From: DATFVA01 sp963811905 | Lineage (GTDB): Bacteria > Bacteroidota > Ignavibacteria > Ignavibacteriales > Ignavibacteriaceae | Direction of reading: 5' to 3' | Assembly (NCBI GenBank): GCA_963811905.1 | Contig: CAWETK010000011.1 | Span: 1 to 64,000 of the forward strand | DNA: 64,000 bases | Shown: positions 53,487 to 61,998 of the stretch, in pieces | Layout: each line of letters begins with the position of its first letter | How positions within the stretch are numbered: position 1 is the stretch's first letter | Made by a program: the position numbers and the translations under genes | The notes under the pieces: generated by a model | Seen by the model: the letters and a program-made list of their open reading frames with translations, nothing else | Told to the model about the DNA's origin: nothing | Database searches by the model: none

Positions 53487-54431
53487 ATGAAGAAAATAGC
53501 AGTAGTTGCACTCGGCGGAAATGCCCTTATCAGGGGAAATGAAATAGGAACAATTCAGCAGCAGGAAAAGAACACCTACAACACTTTAGTTAACCTGGCT
53601 GCACTACTTAAAAAGGACTTTAATATAGTCATCACTCACGGCAATGGTCCCCAGGTGGGAAACATCCTCTTAAGGAATGAAGCAGGATACAACCAGTATA
53701 AAATACCCAAGATGCCTCTGGATATCTGTGTAGCAGATTCACAGGGCGGAATAGGCTACATGGTTGAAAGGCAGATGAAAAATATTCTTACTGAAAATAA
53801 AATCAGAAGGAATGTTATCACCGTGGTTACTGAAGTACTGGTAGACTTAAACGACCCTGCTTTTAAGGAACCCACCAAACCGGTAGGCGCTTTCTTTCTG
53901 AAAGAGGAAGCGGAGCTGCTTGCACGCGTTAACAACTGGGTGATAAAAGAGGACCCCCGGAAGAGAGGCTGGCGGCGAGTTGTAGCTTCACCACGGCCGC
54001 TGGAGATTATGAATAAAAAGATTATCAGGGATCTTGTAAGGAAGGGAACTATAGTGATTGCTGCCGGCGGAGGCGGGGTTCCTGTATACAGGGACAAAAA
54101 TAAACAGCTCCAGGGTGTTGAGGCGGTAATCGATAAAGATCTTGCTTCTTCCCTGCTTGCAAATGAAATTGAAGCTGATGCCTTTTTTATACTGACCGAC
54201 GTTAAAAATGCATATATCAATTTTAACAAGCCGGGACAAAAAGCCCTTGAAACCATAACTCTGGATGAAGCAAAAAGGTACCTTGAGCAGGGTGAGTTCT
54301 CAAAAGGTAGTATGGGTCCTAAAATTGAAGCTGCGATCGAGTATGTTGAGCATGGCGGAAAAGAAACAATAATAACTGAATCTTCTGCACTTTCGGATAA
54401 AGATGCAGGAACGAGAATAGTAAAAGAATAA
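53487..54431 (+). CDS. arcC: Carbamate kinase
   Basis: A 314-residue amino-acid-kinase-fold enzyme that interconverts carbamoyl phosphate plus ADP and carbamate plus ATP. Motifs: VVALGGNALIRGNE at 5-18, VITHGNGPQVGNILLRNE near 50-67, AGGGGVPVYRDKNKQLQGVEAVIDKDLASSLLA near 193-225, and the C-terminal GSMGPKIEAAIEYVEHGGKETIIT. Ornithine carbamoyltransferase follows after 27 bases, so the two probably form an operon for ATP-yielding citrulline breakdown, or for carbamoyl-phosphate supply. No arginine deiminase gene is in the window. Confidence 0.94.
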   Translation: MKKIAVVALGGNALIRGNEIGTIQQQEKNTYNTLVNLAALLKKDFNIVITHGNGPQVGNILLRNEAGYNQYKIPKMPLDICVADSQGGIGYMVERQMKNILTENKIRRNVITVVTEVLVDLNDPAFKEPTKPVGAFFLKEEAELLARVNNWVIKEDPRKRGWRRVVASPRPLEIMNKKIIRDLVRKGTIVIAAGGGGVPVYRDKNKQLQGVEAVIDKDLASSLLANEIEADAFFILTDVKNAYINFNKPGQKALETITLDEAKRYLEQGEFSKGSMGPKIEAAIEYVEHGGKETIITESSALSDKDAGTRIVKE

Positions 54432-54458
54432 AATTAAAAATAATTACAAGGAAATTTT

Positions 54459-55391
54459 ATGGCAGTCTCCATGAAAGGCAAAAGCCTTATTTCGATAAAT
54501 GATCTGACACTCGAAGAGATGTATGAAATATTTGATGTCAGTAAAACACTTAAAGAGCTTCATCATACCGGTCAGCCTCATAAATGGCTTGAGGGCAAGA
54601 CACTGGGAATGATATTCGCTAAACCTTCGACAAGAACAAGGGTTTCCTTTGAAGCCGGCATCTATCATCTCGGCGGTATCGGGATGTATTTCGGACCAAA
54701 TGATCTTCAGCTTAAAAGAGGTGAGACAATATCGGATACGGCCAGGGTGCTTTCACGCTATCTTGACGGCATTATGATCAGAACATTTGATCACCAGGAT
54801 GTTGCAGACCTCGCCCGGTTCGGCTCCATACCGGTAATTAATGGCCTGACCGATCTGCTTCATCCCTGCCAGGTATTAACAGATTTATTCACAGTGCTGG
54901 AAAAAAGGCGCGAGCTGAGAGGATTAAAGCTTACTTATATCGGTGACGGAAATAATATGGCACATAGTCTGCTTAACGGTTGCTCAAAAGTCGGAATGCA
55001 TATAAGCATCGCTTCACCTTCAGGTTACAAACCGGATAAAAACATTGTGAACGATGCAAAGGCTAATGCAAAACGGATGGGCAGCAAAGTTGAAATACTG
55101 GATGACCCGGCGGCTGCAGTTAAGAATGCCGACATTATTTATACCGACGTCTGGGCAAGCATGGGCCAGGAAGCAGAAGCAAAAGAAAGACAGAAAAAAT
55201 TTACAGGATTCCAGGTGAATGATAAGCTTGCAAAAAATGCAAAAGAGGATTACCTGTTTATGCACTGCCTGCCTGCCCACAGAGGTGAGGAAGTTGCTGC
55301 TGAAGTTATAGATTCAGAGCACTCGATCGTTTTTGATGAAGCTGAAAACAGGCTGCACGTTCAGAAGGCTGTAATGGCACTGGTAATGTAA
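54459..55391 (+). CDS. argF: Ornithine carbamoyltransferase
   Basis: A 310-residue enzyme joining ornithine and carbamoyl phosphate to citrulline, or the reverse in catabolism. The carbamoyl-phosphate site STRTRVSFEAG is near 57-67, HPCQVLTDLFT near 136, GDGNNMAHSLL near 165-175 and the ornithine-site HCLPAHRGEEV near 268. AAGGAAA precedes the ATG. Sitting directly behind carbamate kinase favours a catabolic role (arcB), whereas the sequence alone fits argF equally; the symbol is therefore tentative. Confidence 0.94.
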   Translation: MAVSMKGKSLISINDLTLEEMYEIFDVSKTLKELHHTGQPHKWLEGKTLGMIFAKPSTRTRVSFEAGIYHLGGIGMYFGPNDLQLKRGETISDTARVLSRYLDGIMIRTFDHQDVADLARFGSIPVINGLTDLLHPCQVLTDLFTVLEKRRELRGLKLTYIGDGNNMAHSLLNGCSKVGMHISIASPSGYKPDKNIVNDAKANAKRMGSKVEILDDPAAAVKNADIIYTDVWASMGQEAEAKERQKKFTGFQVNDKLAKNAKEDYLFMHCLPAHRGEEVAAEVIDSEHSIVFDEAENRLHVQKAVMALVM

Positions 55392-55500
55392 GTCCTTAGG
55401 CATACCTCCGCTTTAAGCTTACAACGAAGGTAACAAAATACGGAAGGTATAAGTTGAAGGTTATATATTAAGATAATGGTTGTTCTTAAAAAGTGCTGTG

Positions 55501-56253
55501 CTATTGGGTGAATAGTTCGTAATAAGTTTTATAATATGGTCTTGCAGGTGATTCAATCAGAAAGATTTTTGAATTTTCCTGCAGGACTTTTATTTTCAAG
55601 GACTTCTCGGTTTCAATCCTGGCATAATCATCTTTAGACATTTCATCATCATTAAGTTCAATTTTACCCTCCAGCAGATAAATTGAATAGACATTCCTTT
55701 CATTTAGCTCCATTGTAATGCTCTCAGTTTTAAAAATAATTTCCCTTATCGATACAATTGAGGTATCCATATTCAGAGGTGCGTTCTCTCCTTTATAATC
55801 TTTGATTACCATTTCATCAGTTGTTGTAACAGGAAAGGAATCGGATTTGTAATCATCATAACTGGCAGGCTTTGCAAGAGTTTTACTTAAATCAGGATCG
55901 ACCCATATCTGAAATATTTCTGATCCCGGTTTGAAATTTTCAGAATGGCTGATCCCGTTCCCTGCCCGTATAATCTGCATATCGCCTTTACTAAGAAGCC
56001 GCCATTCTTTATTACGGGTATCGTAATGTTCTATTTCCCCGTTCAGTACGAACGACATTATCTCAAATCCCTCATGAGGATGTTCACCCAGAATACTCCC
56101 CTCATCCGACCAGGCGTGGGCCCAGTAAAAAATATTTGAATAAGGACGCGATGATTTACCGTCATTCATCATAACAGGCCGGTTTTCTTTTATCTTTCCG
56201 CCGTTAAAAGATCCTTTTACCTGGTCCTCTTTTTTAATAACTAATACCGGCAT
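55501..56253 (-). CDS. Pirin family protein
   Basis: A 250-residue bicupin of the pirin family. The metal ligands of the first cupin are visible as His58 and His60 (GEHPHEGFEI) and His103 with Glu105 (GNGISHSENF). The second cupin (about 150-245) lacks such residues, as is usual. Bacterial pirins include quercetinase-like dioxygenases and regulators of metabolic enzymes; neither is established here. Monocistronic, facing argF. Confidence 0.93.
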   Translation of the reverse strand: MPVLVIKKEDQVKGSFNGGKIKENRPVMMNDGKSSRPYSNIFYWAHAWSDEGSILGEHPHEGFEIMSFVLNGEIEHYDTRNKEWRLLSKGDMQIIRAGNGISHSENFKPGSEIFQIWVDPDLSKTLAKPASYDDYKSDSFPVTTTDEMVIKDYKGENAPLNMDTSIVSIREIIFKTESITMELNERNVYSIYLLEGKIELNDDEMSKDDYARIETEKSLKIKVLQENSKIFLIESPARPYYKTYYELFTQ

Positions 56254-56475
56254 ACAAGCACCTCAATTACTTTGCTTTAGAGGAATTTTGCATTATTTTT
56301 TGAGTATAAATTAACGAAGACTTATTTTTTAATTACACTTACATACCAATCAACTCTCCTTATGCCGGATATTGTTTAATATCCCGGTAGAATTATATAT
56401 CTATGCCAACTGATGAATGATGTCCCGGGCACATCATCATTTTTAACTATTCCAATTTTTTAAGGAGAAATCAAA

Positions 56476-57563
56476 TTGATTGATTTAGAACAATATGGCT
56501 TTGATTCTTTTTTCAAGAAAGAATTTGAATCATTTCAAAGAGCAGGATTTGAACCCGGCCGGGTCACGGCTGAGAACAAACAAAGATACAATATCATTAC
56601 GCGTCACGGGGAAATAACCGGGGAGGTAACAGGGAAGTTTTTATACAGTGCGGATAATTTGACTTCCTTTCCAAAAACCGGCGACTGGACTGCCGTAACA
56701 TACTTCCAGGAAGAAAATAAATGTATAATTCATAATTTGCTTAACCGCAGATCACATTTTTCACGCGGACAGGCAGGAAGAGAAGCAGGGGCACAGATAA
56801 TTGCTGCTAACCTGGATGTTCTTTTTATAGTACAGAGCTTCAATCACGACTTCAGCATAAACAGGATTGAACGTTACCTGGTTATGGCCGAAGAAGGAAA
56901 CTGCACTGCCGGCTATTATTATAAATAAAAATGATCTGATGGATGACCCTCAGAAAAATTTTGATGAGATAAGAAAACGTGCGGGGGACATTCCGTTGTT
57001 TTCAACCAGCTGCGAAACAGGGATGGGTTTCAGAGAACTTAAGGACTTTATTTTGCCGGGAAAAACTTACGCTCTTGCAGGTTCTTCAGGCGTGGGAAAA
57101 TCGTCGATTATAAATTATCTTATTGAATGAGACTGTCCTTAAAACTGCGGATATCCGCTCCGTCGACGGCAGAGGCAGACATACTACAACAAGACGCGAA
57201 CTATTTCTTCTGCCGGAGGGAGGAATTATTATAGATACTCCCGGTATGCGGGAATTTGCTTTATGGAATAATAGCACTGCAGAACCGGATATTTTTTCCG
57301 ATATTAACGGATTAGCCGCCGGATGCAGATTTAAAAACTGCACCCACACCAGCGAATCGGGATGTGCTGTTTTAACCGCTGTTGAAAAAGGTGTTCTTTC
57401 AAGGGAACATCTTGAGAATTATTTTAAGCTGAGGAAAGAGAGCGAATATCTTGATTCATTGATCGATCAGAATCTTTATCTTGAGAGAAAGAAAAAAGAG
57501 AAAAGACTCCACCGAGAAATAAGAAGATACAACAGAGGAAGAAAATCAAAAGGTGATTTATGA
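56476..57563 (+). pseudogene. rsgA: Ribosome small-subunit GTPase RsgA, broken by two one-base insertions
   Basis: Three overlapping frames together encode RsgA, the circularly permuted GTPase that matures the 30S subunit. Frame 1 (TTG 56476, AAGGAG upstream) covers the OB domain and runs to INRIERYLVMAEEGNCTA. Frame 2 continues IIINKNDLMDDP (G4 motif) to ALAGSSGVGKSSIINYLI (P-loop). Frame 3 continues NETVLKTADIRS, the GRGRHTTTRRELFLLP switch, IIDTPGMREFAL (G3) and the zinc site (FKNCTHTSESGCAV). Removing one G near 56912-56914 and one base near 57123 gives an uninterrupted 361-residue protein with all motifs. RsgA is usually conserved, so assembly or sequencing error is likely. It overlaps the next gene by four bases. 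Confidence 0.88.
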
Positions 57564-57916
57564 AAAAGAGAATAATTTTAATCATTGCCGGTCTTTTTTT
57601 ATTCCTTTTCCATGCCTGCGGTCAGATCGATAAAGAACAGACTGACACAGAAAAACTAATGGGGAAATGGAAGGCTGCAGAAACCACATCATTCAAAGGA
57701 AAAGAAATAGAATTCCTGCCGGATCACAGGGTGAAACTTACCCTTGAGAACGGCGGAGAACCAATGGGGCAATATGAAATTAAGGAAAATACTATTATTT
57801 TCTCCATCGGCGACGCTCCCCCGTTTACAATGAATTACAGGATTGAAGATGAATATCTTTACCTCTCATTCCCCGGAAAAGAGACTGAAACAAAATATTT
57901 GAAGCTTAATGATTGA
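57560..57916 (+). CDS. Small lipocalin-like lipoprotein
   Basis: A 118-residue lipoprotein with lipobox Cys20 (LFLFLFHACGQ). The mature part starts LMGKWKAAETTSFKGKEIEFLP and continues with short beta strands (VKLTLENGGEPMGQYEIKENTIIFSIGD, EDEYLYLSFPGKETETKYLKL), a pattern of lipocalin-like domains that usually measure whole-protein stability or bind small ligands. No function is known. It starts within the rsgA stop (ATGA) and overlaps the DinB-like gene by eight bases. Confidence 0.78.
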   Translation: MKKRIILIIAGLFLFLFHACGQIDKEQTDTEKLMGKWKAAETTSFKGKEIEFLPDHRVKLTLENGGEPMGQYEIKENTIIFSIGDAPPFTMNYRIEDEYLYLSFPGKETETKYLKLND

Positions 57917-58430
57917 AATACTGCATAAGAAATATCTGATCCTCGAAGAAAACAGAAAGAAGCTGTACAGCCTGCTGGAGTCTCTTAATAGTGATCAGTT
58001 AAACTACAGGCCTGCTGAAGATAAGTGGTCTATTACACAGATTGTATTCCACCTGGTTAAAGCAGAACAGCTTTCTGTCATCTCGATAAATAAAGAAAGC
58101 AAAAAAACAGATGGACGCAAAGCGGGAATGTCGGCCCATTTCAGATCTCTGCTGTTAAACTCGTCGTTAATGACTCCTTTGAAATTCAAAGCCCCTTCAA
58201 TACTGGGCAATATGCCGAAGGAATATGATATAAATGAATTATTAACAAAGTGGCTTACTGTAAGGAATAAACTGCACAATGCTTTGGGGGAGATAGATAA
58301 TGAGTCAGGTAAAAGATATCTTTTTGAACATCCATACGCAGGAAGACTGAATATATATCAGACAATGGAGTTTCTCGTGAGACATTTCAATCACCATAAC
58401 AGGCAGATTAAAAAACTGGCTAAACAATAA
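57909..58430 (+). CDS. DinB family four-helix metal-binding protein
   Basis: A 173-residue helical protein of the DinB/YfiT-like superfamily. The RPAEDKWSITQIVFHLVKAEQ motif near 34-54 carries the first metal His, and VRHFNHHNRQIKKL near 156-169 the later His residues. Members include thiol-dependent transferases such as bacillithiol enzymes, but here no substrate can be named. It is last in the rsgA, lipoprotein, dinB operon and is followed by a probable terminator. Confidence 0.85.
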   Translation: MIEILHKKYLILEENRKKLYSLLESLNSDQLNYRPAEDKWSITQIVFHLVKAEQLSVISINKESKKTDGRKAGMSAHFRSLLLNSSLMTPLKFKAPSILGNMPKEYDINELLTKWLTVRNKLHNALGEIDNESGKRYLFEHPYAGRLNIYQTMEFLVRHFNHHNRQIKKLAKQ

Positions 58431-58442
58431 CTTCCGGCTGCT

Positions 58443-58473
58443 TCCGCATCCCTTTAAAGGAAGGCGGATTTTA
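58443..58473 (+). terminator. Probable terminator of the rsgA-dinB operon
   Basis: TCCGC (58443-58447) can pair with GCGGA (58464-58468), with an inner CCTTT/AAAGG stem, followed by TTTTAT, 13 bases after the dinB-like stop codon. The stem is interrupted, so the call is moderate. Confidence 0.45.
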
Positions 58474-58498
58474 TAGTTATGGTATCAAATTGTGACAC

Positions 58499-58649
58499 TG
58501 ACATTTTGTCATATATTGATTTTTTCAACAGCCAAAAACATCGTTTTTTCGCTGTTTTTGGACTGTCTCAATTTGAGTCCTAATACGGCACTACTCCGGC
58601 ATTTCCCCGACACTAATCCGGCATAACAACGGCGACTGACATTTTGTCA
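58499..58649. repeat. Paired TGACATTTTGTCA palindromes framing a hairpin and 17-mer repeats
   Basis: The 13-mer occurs at 58499-58511 and 58637-58649, each preceded by AC or CAC and TG. Between them CCAAAAACA / TGTTTTTGG (58532-58540, 58553-58561) forms a hairpin, and CGRCACTAMTCCGGCAT occurs at 58586-58602 and 58608-58624. The order suggests a compact protein-binding region such as an element end or operator cluster. Confidence 0.7.
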
Positions 58650-59005
58650 AACCTGTTGAATATTTACACAAAACAACTTTGACTATAAAATAGAATTCTG
58701 CCTGAATCATTAGATCTGTTTAAATCTTCATCCGCAGAGGGATAGTAGTAAATGTGTAGGCAAGCCCTTGCTATAGATCATTAAGGGCGAGATGTTGAGT
58801 TCGGCAGCTACCGACGAAATCCTGAACCTAAAGGCAAAATCCCGCAACGGCTATCTGTTTGAATTTTGGTTTGTAGTGCAGGTCGGCTAGACGGATTGAG
58901 TCCTCGAAATTCCGCTCATTTTTTTGACTTATTTTCTATATCGGAACTACTTCGCAGAATATCGAAGCCTGCCATTTTCCTAACCTAGAGTTGTAGAACT
59001 CGTTG

Positions 59006-59070
59006 CGGTGGCTGAGTGTCCCGCCCCCTTGCTTTCTAACTTTACGGGGCGGGATGTATCGAAGCCACCG
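59006..59070. repeat. REP-like nested hairpin, 65 bases
   Basis: The outer stem CGGTGGCT / AGCCACCG (8 bp) encloses an inner stem CCCGCCCC / GGGGCGGG (8 bp) with an 18-base loop. The flanks GGTGGCTGAGTG and TATCGAAGCCACC look like the widespread GGTGGCTGAGCGnAGTCGAAGCCACC type of intergenic palindrome, with the inner arm inserted. It sits inside the gene-free stretch. Confidence 0.65.
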
Positions 59071-59581
59071 AAAAACAGTAAACGGTCAACAATTTAAAGC
59101 GTTTCCTGAAATCTCTTGATCATAAAAATCGTAGGGAAGCGAATATCCCGATTTTAGCCGGACAAAAATCTGACTGAGGTTTCCATATAGCCGTACAATA
59201 AAAAAATTTTACTAACCATACGCTGCAGCCTTTCGTTTATCCATTTCTGTTGGGATCTATCTAATATGTTCAAATCCGTATTCCATATTTGTTTAATAAT
59301 TAATCGACTCACTTAAAATAAATCTTGCCGCTGCCACAACCGGGTTCTTCAAATTCCCTGCAGCATAGCGTAGGTTTAGCTCATAATCTTTGCGTCTGTG
59401 GGCTTTATTTAGCTCAGCCGGACAAATAGTCACCTTGTCATAAAATACCGCCCTCTGCTATTTTTTACTCTTCTCTTTCTTCTAAAAAATTCCCCCGTTT
59501 AACATAAATATTTTTACTTACTGCTTTACTCTGATTAAGTTTGAATATCGTAAATTTTGAAAAAATAATACGGGTGGACAA

Positions 59582-61000
59582 ATGCTAAAGAATATATTAT
59601 TACTTTCAGTCTTAGCTGTATGCCTGAATATTACGGGAACGGCACAAACGGACAACAGCGCAATCAAAGGAACCTGGCAGGGATCACTGAAGGTTTCCGG
59701 TTTCGAACTTCATATTGTATTTAATGTAACTGAGAGTGATGGAAATCTTTCAACTACTCTCGATAGTCCCGATCAGAATGCATACGGCATTGAAGTCGAT
59801 TCAACTTCATTCAAAAACGACAGCGTTTATTTTAGTATTCCTTCGATTAAAGGTTTCTATGAAGGAGTGTATGAGACAGACAGCATAAACGGAACGTGGC
59901 ACCAGGGCGGAAATGCCTGGTCTGTGGTTCTTAAGAAAACTGAAAAGGTTGAAGAACCGAAACACCCGCAGGTACCTGAAAAACCTTATCCCTATAATGA
60001 AGAGGAAGTAACGTTTGTTGACAGCGAAGCAGGAATAGAACTGGCAGGAACACTCACAATTCCAAAGGAAGGTGGTCCCTTCCCGGCTGTGGTATTGGTA
60101 ACTGGTTCAGGACCGCAGGACAGGGATGAAACCCTGCTTGGTCATAAGCCTTTTCTTGTTCTGGCCGATTACCTTACACGGCAGGGAATTGCTGTACTCC
60201 GCTACGACGACCGCGGTGTTGGAAAATCTGCAGGAAAATTTTCATCCGCAACCACAAATGATTTTGTAAACGATGCGCTCGCTGCTGTTAAATTCCTTGA
60301 GAACAGGAAAGATATCAGGAAGGATGAAACAGGAATCATCGGTCATAGCGAAGGAGGACTTGTTGCTCCGCTTGCCGCTGTTAAGAGTAGTGATGTTAAT
60401 TTCATTGTGCTGATGGCTGGACCCGGAGTACCGGGAAAGGATATCCTGGTTGAACAGAGCGAACTGATTGAAAAAGCTATGGGTATGAGCGAAGATAGGA
60501 TTAAGGAAGGGACCGAACTGGCGAAGAAATTTTATGAGGTTGTGGAGAATGAAAAAGACAGTGCTGCAGCTGCAGAAAAGATAAAAAAACTTTACAGGGA
60601 CTATTATGCTTCACTTGATTCGACGGAGAAAGCCGAATTCGGGAATGATCCGGAATCTGTGTTTGACCGTCAGGCAAGTACACTTCTGACTCCATGGTTC
60701 AAATTCTTCCTGACCTACGATCCCAAACCGACTCTGGAAAAAGTTAAGATACCTGTACTGGCAATAAACGGCGAAAATGATCTGCAGGTGCCGCCCAAAC
60801 AAAACCTTCCAGTAATAGAAGAAGCATTAAAGGAAGGCGGAAACAAGGATTACAAAGTTGTTGAAATTCCCAAACTTAATCACCTTTTCCAGACCTCGGA
60901 AACCGGTTCGCCGACGGAATACGGAAAAATTGAAGAAACAATTTCTCCTAAAGCACTGGAGATAATAGGCAGCTGGATTTTGGAACATACTAAAAAGTAA
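59582..61000 (+). CDS. Secreted alpha/beta hydrolase with N-terminal beta domain
   Basis: A 472-residue exported hydrolase. Residues 1-21 are a signal peptide (LLLSVLAVCLNITGTAQ). A beta-rich domain (about 25-120, GTWQGSLKVSGFELHIVFNV) precedes an alpha/beta-hydrolase fold. The oxyanion region VTGSGPQDRDET is near 175, RYDDRGVGKSAG near 205, the nucleophile Ser256 in GHSEGG, the acid probably Asp in NGENDLQVP near 402, and His in KLNHLFQT near 433. Related proteins are annotated as S9-like peptidases or esterases (YqiA/EstA-type); substrate unknown. GGTGGA precedes the ATG. It is followed by alkD after five bases. Confidence 0.88.
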   Translation: MLKNILLLSVLAVCLNITGTAQTDNSAIKGTWQGSLKVSGFELHIVFNVTESDGNLSTTLDSPDQNAYGIEVDSTSFKNDSVYFSIPSIKGFYEGVYETDSINGTWHQGGNAWSVVLKKTEKVEEPKHPQVPEKPYPYNEEEVTFVDSEAGIELAGTLTIPKEGGPFPAVVLVTGSGPQDRDETLLGHKPFLVLADYLTRQGIAVLRYDDRGVGKSAGKFSSATTNDFVNDALAAVKFLENRKDIRKDETGIIGHSEGGLVAPLAAVKSSDVNFIVLMAGPGVPGKDILVEQSELIEKAMGMSEDRIKEGTELAKKFYEVVENEKDSAAAAEKIKKLYRDYYASLDSTEKAEFGNDPESVFDRQASTLLTPWFKFFLTYDPKPTLEKVKIPVLAINGENDLQVPPKQNLPVIEEALKEGGNKDYKVVEIPKLNHLFQTSETGSPTEYGKIEETISPKALEIIGSWILEHTKK

Positions 61001-61005
61001 TTTCA

Positions 61006-61710
61006 ATGGGATTAGCAGAACTAAGATCAGAATTAAAAAAGGAAGCAGATAAAGAACAGGCAATTAATCTTCAAAGATTCTTTAAAACCGGGAAAGGCGA
61101 ATATGGCGAGGGGGATATTTTTTACGGAATTAAGGTGCCCGTTCAAAGAAGAATTGCAAAAAATAATAAAGAAATTTCCCTTGAAGATATCCGTGAACTA
61201 TTAGACTCCCCTATCCACGAGGAAAGACTTACAGCTTTATTTATTCTTGTTGAACAGTACGCTAAAGGGGATGATAAAACAAAAGAAGATATATTTCAGC
61301 TATATCTGAAGAATACTAAAAAAATCAATAACTGGGATCTTGTCGATTTAAGTGCACCAAAAATTGTTGGTGCACATTTATACAGCAGGAATAAAGACAT
61401 ACTCTTTAAGCTTGCTGAATCCTCTAATCTGTGGGATAGGAGGATTGCAATATTATCCACGATGTTCTTCATAAGAAATCACCACTTCGAAACGACCTTT
61501 AAAATAGCAGAAATGCTTCTGACCGATAAGCATGATCTTATCCATAAAGGCGTTGGCTGGATGCTTCGTGAAGCCGGAAATAAGGACCTGCAGGAAGAAG
61601 AAAAATTTCTAAAGAAATATTACAAACTTATGCCCAGAACTATGCTGCGGTATGCTATAGAAAAATTCCCCGAAGAAAAAAGAAAGGCTTACCTCCGGGG
61701 AAATATATAG
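61006..61710 (+). CDS. DNA alkylation repair protein, AlkD type
   Basis: A 234-residue HEAT-repeat-like DNA glycosylase of the AlkC/AlkD family that removes N3- and N7-alkylated purines without base flipping. FYGIKVPVQRRIAK near 39-52, NNWDLVDLSAPKIVG near 107-121 with the conserved Trp-Asp, WDRRIAILSTMFFIR near 143 and GVGWMLREAGNKD near 184-197 match AlkD. The stop TAG at 61708 is directly followed by a palindromic repeat. It is probably co-transcribed with the upstream hydrolase. Confidence 0.92.
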   Translation: MGLAELRSELKKEADKEQAINLQRFFKTGKGEYGEGDIFYGIKVPVQRRIAKNNKEISLEDIRELLDSPIHEERLTALFILVEQYAKGDDKTKEDIFQLYLKNTKKINNWDLVDLSAPKIVGAHLYSRNKDILFKLAESSNLWDRRIAILSTMFFIRNHHFETTFKIAEMLLTDKHDLIHKGVGWMLREAGNKDLQEEEKFLKKYYKLMPRTMLRYAIEKFPEEKRKAYLRGNI

Positions 61711-61737
61711 TAAAGCCAAACGCTGTTTGGCTTAAAT
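61706..61737 (+). repeat. Palindromic repeat, copy 1, overlapping the alkD stop codon
   Basis: The stem AAGCCAAAC / GTTTGGCTT (9 bp) with loop GCT lies at 61713-61733, inside a 32-base segment that starts TATAGTAAAG. The TAG stop of alkD is part of the repeated flank. It is identical over 32 bases to the copy at 61824. Confidence 0.9.
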
Positions 61738-61823
61738 CACAATTCAGACGGAGAGGATGGAGAAATGTGAAAACTTCGTTAATGAGATAAGCATAGGGAT
61801 GCGCAGGAAAATGATTAGAGACG

Positions 61824-61855
61824 TATAGTAAAGCCAAACGCTGTTTGGCTTAAAT
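61824..61855 (+). repeat. Palindromic repeat, copy 2
   Basis: The same 32 bases as at 61706-61737, 118 bases further on (stem 61831-61839 / 61843-61851, loop GCT). It shares the AGTAAAGC flank and CGCTG centre with the four-unit array at 28.6 kb. Confidence 0.9.
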
Positions 61856-61892
61856 AACGATTAATTCCGGAAACTTAAATTATGAAGTCCCG

Positions 61893-61918
61893 GGCGAGGC
61901 AAAAGTATCGAGGCAACC
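61893..61918 (+). repeat. Segment related to the 28.3 kb and 59.0 kb palindromes
   Basis: GCGAGGCAAAAGTATCGAGG followed by CAACC shares AAAAGTATCGA and the terminal ACC with the minus strand at 28343-28370, and TATCGA...ACC with 59057-59069. A weak, dispersed REP-like family is plausible. Confidence 0.4.
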
Positions 61919-61998
61919 CTGTTTATTTTCATTTCTTCACTGATTAATTTCCCCCTGTAACTCTTTTATTCATTTCAATCTGACTATCGAGGATACAA

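Larger units (their letters stand above)
58474..59581. other. 1.1 kb gene-free, palindrome-rich stretch (possible degraded mobile element)
   Basis: No reading frame of gene size exists on either strand. The left part has two copies of the palindrome TGACATTTTGTCA, a 9-bp hairpin and two 17-mers 22 bases apart. The middle has a GGCAAGCCCTTGC-type inverted sequence and ends in GCTCATTTTTTT near 58924. The right part has a nested GC-rich hairpin and two AGCCGGACAAA boxes at 59156 and 59416, the second followed by GTCACCTTGTCA. Repeats at both ends fit the remains of an insertion sequence or a non-coding RNA locus, but neither is demonstrated. Confidence 0.45.

Noticed and set aside
58740..58924. 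RNase P RNA, tmRNA, SRP RNA or group II intron in the gene-free stretch
   Set aside because: None of the conserved core sequences of these RNAs could be identified, although a structured RNA is not excluded.
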